NCBI RefSeq assembly: GCF_000499385.1
Contig: NW_013654761.1
Location: forward strand, 1 to 14,228
DNA length: 14,228 bases
Direction of reading: 5' to 3'
Source: Eimeria necatrix
Taxonomy: Eukaryota; Apicomplexa; Conoidasida; Eucoccidiorida; Eimeriidae
Below, piece after piece: positions 9,279 to 14,228 of this stretch. The notes beneath the pieces are model-generated. The model was not told the origin of the DNA and did not search any database. It worked only from the letters and a program-made list of their open reading frames with translations. Every line of letters starts with the position of its first letter. The first letter of the stretch is position 1. The position numbers and the translations under genes were made by a program.

Positions 9279-10557
9279 GTAAGCATTGTCACATCCGTGC
9301 CTCCTGCAACCAGAACAAACGCGACTAAACTACAGGCGCACCTCCTGTTAGATGAGGTAACACGCGGGCATGCGTTTCACGTCGACTTGGTTCCTTCTAG
9401 TAAAAGTACCTGAATGCCTGCTTCTCATTTCACAGCACCCCCACACAGTGTTTAGTCGAAAATAGAACTGCTGTCTGTCGTCACAGCAGCAATGTCCGCC
9501 ATGCACATCTTTTCTTCCCAGTCTGTAGGTGATAAAGAGTCCATGTAACAGAAGGGAAAAAATCTTTCGCCGAAAAATGTTTTTGCACTTTCAGTGTGCT
9601 AACTAAAACCGGCAAAAGACGTTGCGCCACTCGATTGTACTTGATCGTACAGACACGACCCAGCCAGACAGGTGGTCCGCGCAAGCCAGGGTTTCGCGCA
9701 GCCAGCGTTGGTACTCCACGTTTTTCAGGCGCCCGTATGCCGTACTCGCCCAAGAGTGCTTCATACAGCCTCCTTTCGCAGTACTGTCAGCTGTGCCCAT
9801 GAGTTGTCAGCAGAACAATCCAGAGGTAAAGAACGGCGTGAAAACGCACTGGCTGCGCCGGCAGAATTCCGCGCCCCTTAGTAAGACAAAATATCCATAT
9901 GAGTATTTTGGTGCTGATTTTCAATTTAGTTAATAAATGGACGATAATTTATGTAGGTTTGTGCACCTTGTCGACAGCATAAAACGCCTTTCCATCGTAT
10001 GGTGCAGGCAAAATGACTGCGTACTGTGCTCATGCTTATTCAGTCCCACTTAATATCCAAAGTACGGGCGCAGTTTCGTGAAACAAAAGAGTTTTGCTGC
10101 TTGCCTACAAATGCTATCTCGCATATGAATGGCCTTGGTTTATTACTAGTAGTAAGTTATCTGTTATCGGAACGAACAGTCCCGAACACGTGAGCGAGTC
10201 AGAAATGTTAATGCGCATGCCACGAATATTGTACTAATCTGGACGATGTGCGCAACAGGGGCGCACTGATCGCAAGCATGCCTAATAGCGGGAATGATAA
10301 AATGCAAAGCCTCATATTATCTGCAGCAAGGCAAATTCAGCATTTAACGAATGATTGCCACCCCACAACACAAGGACATGCCTGATTTGAGGCGATACTT
10401 TTGCATACATTTTTGACTAGCAACCCATAAACTGCGGTGTGGCATCATGATTTACCATGGGGTAGTCCACAAGTCGTCATTCTAATAACTTCTAATTTTA
10501 ATGGCGCTGCATGTTGCAATCCCTGGCGGATTTCCTCTGGACTGTGCTTTGTGATCC
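9279..10557. other. no supported gene; stop-poor G+C-richer patch at 9596-9933
   Basis: Acceptor-like ends occur at 9400 (ACTTGGTTCCTTCTAG), 9435 (CTTCTCATTTCACAG) and 9594 (TTTTTGCACTTTCAG), downstream of the 9279 donor. From 9596 to 9933 several frames on both strands are open together, which points to base composition rather than one gene. AATAAA occurs at 9932-9937. Nothing else was recognised up to the direct repeat, whose similarity may begin as early as 10486. Confidence 0.35.
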
Positions 10558-11168
10558 ATAGCGCATTTTTCTGCAACGGCCGTACGCCAACCAAGTTGCC
10601 GCAGCTGCGACATCCACTTCACTCCTACAGCAAGTTCAAAGAATCCGCTGCCTCAACATCACCCATGTACCATACACTGCCCCGAATGCTCAGCCAAATC
10701 TCTTACTGCGTTGTAGCCGCACACATTGCCAATGACGCTTTTGCGCACTACCTGCTCCCAGCAAGAGGCATGCCTATACAACAAGAAATTCACGTGAAAC
10801 TGCCGCGTGTGTACTCACCAAACACGTTTATTGCGCTTCATTGCGACTGGCGAAGGCATCTAAAAGGTATCGCACTGCCACAGCCTACACTATCACACGC
10901 TCTCATGCTCCGAGAAGGCCGCACTGCGGAAAGGTGTTTCGGCGTCTAGTCTGTGCCAATGCTGGTATACGTAGACAGCAAGGCACTGACGTTCAGCACA
11001 GAGGTATGTTTCAGAATAGGCCGGCGTTGCACTTATATGCGTGAAGTACATTTGTCGACAGCGATTCGCCAGTTGGAGCCCTTACAGAAGGCACTGTGCA
11101 AGCGAACGCTGCAGGCACGTTGGACATTAGCTCAGTCACATGGCAATACTGTGAAATAGAGTACATAG
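10558..11168 (+). repeat. direct repeat copy A
   Basis: It is similar over its whole length to 11876-12526 in the same orientation. Identity is weak over the first 43 bp, about 90% over 10601-10730, and 356 of 360 bp without gaps over 10741-11100. It then decays over the last 68 bp. A 170-codon frame crosses it (10437-10949), but that frame begins with GTG and is broken in copy B by a net length change of 32 bp, so it is unlikely to be a conserved gene. The core contains GCATGC at 10768 and a donor-like AGAGGTATGT near 11002. No transposon hallmarks (terminal repeats, target duplications, transposase or reverse transcriptase motifs) were found. Confidence 0.9.
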
Positions 11169-11875
11169 AAATTGCACAAATTTGTTAACTATCTGAGCAC
11201 TCGCCGATGCGTCCTGGTATGCCCAGACTGGGCTGTAAGGGGCGCAATGACAAATCATGAGACAGTATACTACTCGGTATGCGCATCGTGGATCAATTTT
11301 CTCATGGCAGACTCTGCAGCTTCGGAGACTCCCACGAGCGGAAATTAAAGAATAGGCGAAGTTGAAGCACGGATAAGGCGCAGCGAGAGCTCCTAATCTT
11401 TCCCTCGCTCCAGACGCTGCATATGCGTTTTCGACGCACAAGGAGCATGTGCGTCTGCAGGCCAAAAGCGCACTTCCTGCGACAAACAGCTGCTATTTCA
11501 CGTGTTGCTACTACGCTGCAGCGCAAGTGGTCCACAGAGGAAAGAATTTCAAAATAAATTCATACATAGAACGGCGTCATCGTGGCAGATGTTCTCGCGC
11601 CGACTGCCTGCCTCTCTGTAAATGAAACGTTCGCAGTGCTCTAGTCTAAAATATCAAAGTGATCGGCTCCAAGAGTAGATATAAAAACCTCGACGAAGAA
11701 TGTAATGCTGCTCTAAAACTAATGACCAAAAGACCAACGATTGACTCATAACTTTGCGAAGCGGCTTTGGCTGCCCTGCATTTGCATATCTTCTAGTTCA
11801 CCTTCACATCGCGATTTGAGGCTCTCTCACACTGTATTCGCGAGCGAATGCCCTCTGAATTTTGTATTCCGGTTC
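11169..11875. other. unique spacer between direct repeats
   Basis: About 700 bp with no convincing similarity to the sequence after copy B. Two overlapping minus-strand frames (11136-11465 and 11302-11535) are of chance length. A weak match around CTTCTA suggests the copy B similarity could start near 11787. Confidence 0.45.
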
Positions 11876-12526
11876 ATAGCGATCGCCTACAACGCCGGCA
11901 GCTCAACAACAGCCAAGTCGCTGCAGCTGTGACATCCACCTCGCTCCTAAAGCAAGCTCAAAGAATCCGCTGCCTCAGCATCACTCATGTACCGTACACT
12001 GCCTCGAATGCTCAGCCAAATCTCTTACTGCGTTTTCAGCCGCGCATATTGCCAAACGACTGCTGTAAGCAAGCTTCACATCCAATGTGACGCTTTGCGC
12101 ACTACCTGCTCCCAGCAAGAGGCATGCCTATACAACAAGAAATTCACGTGAAACTGCCGCGTGTGTACTCACCAAACACGTTTATTGCGCTTCATTGCGA
12201 CTGGCGAAGGCATCTAAAAGGTATCGCACTGCCACAGCCTACACTATCACACGCTCTCATGCTCCGAGAAGGCCGCACTGCGGAAAGGTGTTTCGGCGTC
12301 TAGTCTGTGCCAATGCTGGTATGCGTAGCCAGCAAGGCACTGACGTTCAGCACAGAGGTATGTTTCAGAATAGGCCGGCGTTGCCCTTATATGCGTGAAG
12401 CACATTTGTCGACAGCGATTCGCCAGTTGGAGCCCTTACAGAAGGCACTGTGCATCTCAGGAACGCGAAAGCTGCACGGAAGTTGGACAATGCCGCAGCG
12501 TCAACACTAGTGAAAAAAGTGCATAG
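11876..12526 (+). repeat. direct repeat copy B
   Basis: Partner of 10558-11168. The core 12095-12454 differs from copy A only at 12323, 12329, 12385 and 12401, and in all four the base is G or C here and A or T in copy A. Just before the core, at about 12054-12084, copy B carries about 31 extra bases absent from A. After 12454 the copies diverge through small indels. Frames through the core are open in both copies, but the four differences include amino acid changes in each open frame, so there is no sign of protein-level constraint. Confidence 0.9.
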
Positions 12527-12766
12527 CCTCGCACATCAAAAGCAAATACAGGCAGCATTTTCTCCAATCCAAACGCCGCTAGTGCGCCTTCCATGCAGAA
12601 AGGTATGTATTGACTGATATGGACTTCCACTGTTTCATGGTGAAGGCTTGTGTGCGGACGTCTGCGAGACAAGTTCACGAATGAGTCTGATAATTCCAAA
12701 GCCTCGCAGGAAATGTTTATCTCCAACATTGCCGGTCAATGCAGCGCAACTTAAGCGGGCACAATG

Positions 12767-13120
12767 TCAGGAAGACAGGACACCCTCCAACAGTCTTTTG
12801 ACCTGACAAAGCAATGCGCAAAATGCCACATCATACAGCGTAGCGCACAAACGAACAAGTGTTTTGAGGGAGATCAGAACGCAGGTAGCCAGAACAGGAC
12901 TTTGGCCAGGAATTGTCTCGAGAACACAACAATACAGCAGTGGATTCGGACTTGTATTCTGTGATAATACAAACTGGAATGAGATGTACCTAAGTCCAAT
13001 CACGTTTGCTGCGGTCCGTACTTTGTTATAGCCTCCAACGCAGACTCCTCTGCCTTCCCGCCAATTAACTGCCATTGCAAGTGAGACATCTTGATTGATT
13101 AACAGCGCCCTCAAAAGCAT
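12767..13120 (-). CDS. unassigned ATG-started ORF, 117 codons
   Basis: The minus-strand ATG is at 13118-13120 and the stop is at 12767-12769. The first 45 residues (MLLRALLINQDVSLAMAVNW then a glycine-rich patch) have 18 codons starting with G, a coding-like excess. The second half is rich in cysteine, leucine and valine with two hydrophobic stretches. A plus-strand frame (12764-12964, 66 codons from ATG) overlaps it, and only one of them, at most, is likely real. No family is recognised. Confidence 0.15.
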   Translation of the reverse strand: MLLRALLINQDVSLAMAVNWREGRGVCVGGYNKVRTAANVIGLRYISFQFVLSQNTSPNPLLYCCVLETIPGQSPVLATCVLISLKTLVRLCATLYDVAFCALLCQVKRLLEGVLSS

Positions 13121-13745
13121 AATCCTTTCGCGGTGTGCGCCGGAATCTTGAACACATCACGCCATCCATTTAACACTATCTTCCAGTGCCTCTCTACCCC
13201 ATGACGAATCCTTTGTGATGGGACTGCAGACGGCATGCAGAACCAGCGCACTTCCTAATTATGATAACATTTTCACATAATCCATTTGCATGATTCTTGC
13301 CACCCGCCTAGGCACTGAACGAATTAGCATAAAACTGGATACATCCCTCATCTGCGAAGCCTGGCATGTTTTATGGCGTCCACACTGTGCTTTTTTGTGC
13401 TTGCAGGTTGGTCATAGTGCGCCTGAAAGCGTGTATAAGCAATCGGTCTGCGTCAAGTGATAGCCTGAATGCGCCACGCCTCTTGCAAGGGTTTCTTGCT
13501 GCATGGACAAGCTGCAAATGCATAACAACGCCGAGGCACCACACATCGCAACGCAATACTCTGCTAGGGCTGTGCGATTGCGTGCACACCATGTGAAACG
13601 CTGAACGTCACCAAAGCACACTCTCATAGTTTAGAGTTGCGATGTTAAATCGCCATGCAATACGATTGAGGCAAAATCGCTGCCCTTAACTTGAAACAGC
13701 ATTATGCACTTTTCTGCCCACACATTTCTAATGATGATGCCTTGA
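13121..13745. other. no gene recognised
   Basis: Overlapping frames of 71-76 codons on both strands at 13366-13627 are open together, which indicates composition rather than coding. One GCATGC occurs at 13233. No repeat was seen. Confidence 0.4.
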
Positions 13746-14228
13746 GCAGCGCACTGGCCGCTTCACAAAACTGCGCAGTATAGTCGTTCCTACATACTTG
13801 TCCAGCCACACACGCTCACCGTCGTGAGACAGACGAACCACAGAAACAACGTGCCGAATTCCCATTGGTTTGCGAACCACGGGCATGAATACCGCTCGTC
13901 AGACCAGCTTCCTTCGACAGCTCTGCAAAGATTCACGAGAGAAGTACGAGTCTTGTCCACGCGACCCCACAGCAGTATTGCTCTCTGTAGACTCGTAACA
14001 CATCTGAGAGGACACCCAGGAAATCCCAAAATATGCCCACGCACAGGCTGCAAACAATACCGCCTGACGCAAACCTACACGGTCCCCGCGACGGACCTTT
14101 TGCTACGTGAACGAAACGCAGTTAAGACGATACACGCTGCTCTTGCGATGCATTGCGCTGCACTCGGCTCGAACGCCCCGCTTGCATGCCTCCCAACCTC
14201 GCCAACGAGCCCCTTCAAATCACGCACT
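13746..14228 (+). CDS. stop-free frame running off right edge, possible exon
   Basis: The plus-strand frame beginning after TGA at 13743-13745 has no stop for 161 codons to the last base, so its true length is unknown. A good acceptor (CCTACATACTTGTCCAG) ends at 13805 and would start an exon in this frame with CCA. No in-frame ATG occurs before codon 115 of that exon. GC at third positions is 80 of 141, slightly above the local average, but only 30 of 141 codons start with G, which is not coding-like. The product is basic with scattered cysteines (GCKQYRLTQTYTVPATD is a sample) and resembles nothing I know. A minus-strand frame (13790-14053) overlaps it. Confidence 0.2.

Noticed and set aside
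9481..9933. Cluster of five overlapping frames on both strands
   Set aside because: Simultaneous openness of many frames reflects a stop-poor, G+C-richer patch; none has an ATG start with coding-like bias.
10437..10949. 170-codon plus-strand frame, the longest with a stop in the window
   Set aside because: It begins at GTG (first in-frame ATG is about 76 codons in), crosses the direct repeat, and is not preserved in the second copy because of a net 32-bp length change.
12764..12964. 66-codon plus-strand frame starting at ATG
   Set aside because: It is antisense to a longer minus-strand frame, with only 12 of 66 codons starting with G and no splice or promoter context.
14140..14200. GGCTCGAACGCC as a tRNA T-loop
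   Set aside because: No acceptor, D or anticodon stem could be placed around it.

Overview
The window looks like sparsely coding nuclear DNA from a eukaryote. Evidence for this: no bacterial-style gene packing, no reading frame longer than about 170 codons in 14.2 kb, no operons or ribosome-binding-site spacing, GC by eye in the mid-40s percent, and several reading frames bounded by sites matching spliceosomal intron consensus. The palindrome GCATGC occurs at least 17 times where about 3 are expected. That motif is associated with ApiAP2 regulators in apicomplexan parasites, so a coccidian-type genome is a possible but weak reading. An arthropod or another large eukaryotic genome is not excluded. 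Homopolymer runs longer than 7 and microsatellites are absent.

Layout. Positions 1-217 (minus) hold the most protein-like stretch, a six-cysteine exon running off the left edge, with a second possible exon of the same gene at 398-612. From 613 to 2.0 kb I see nothing. Between 2.0 and 3.4 kb lie three short candidate reading frames, one with a TATA-like box and a signal-peptide-like N-terminus. A four-unit degenerate tandem repeat sits at 3501-3540, and a 48-bp imperfect inverted repeat at 3925-4098. From 4.1 to 9.0 kb only open frames of near-chance length are seen (5089-5538 minus, 6952-7263 plus). A candidate internal exon with good acceptor and donor sites lies at 9093-9278.

The firmest structure is a pair of direct repeats (10558-11168 and 11876-12526). 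Their central 360 bp differ at only four positions, while the flanks fall to about 90% identity and then much lower, a pattern best explained by recent gene conversion across part of an old local duplication. The right end has a stop-free frame (13746-14228) leaving the window.

No tRNA, rRNA, CRISPR array, recognisable transposon protein or known gene family member was identified. All protein-coding calls are candidates only. Nothing shows that they act together, apart from the two possible minus-strand exons at the left end.
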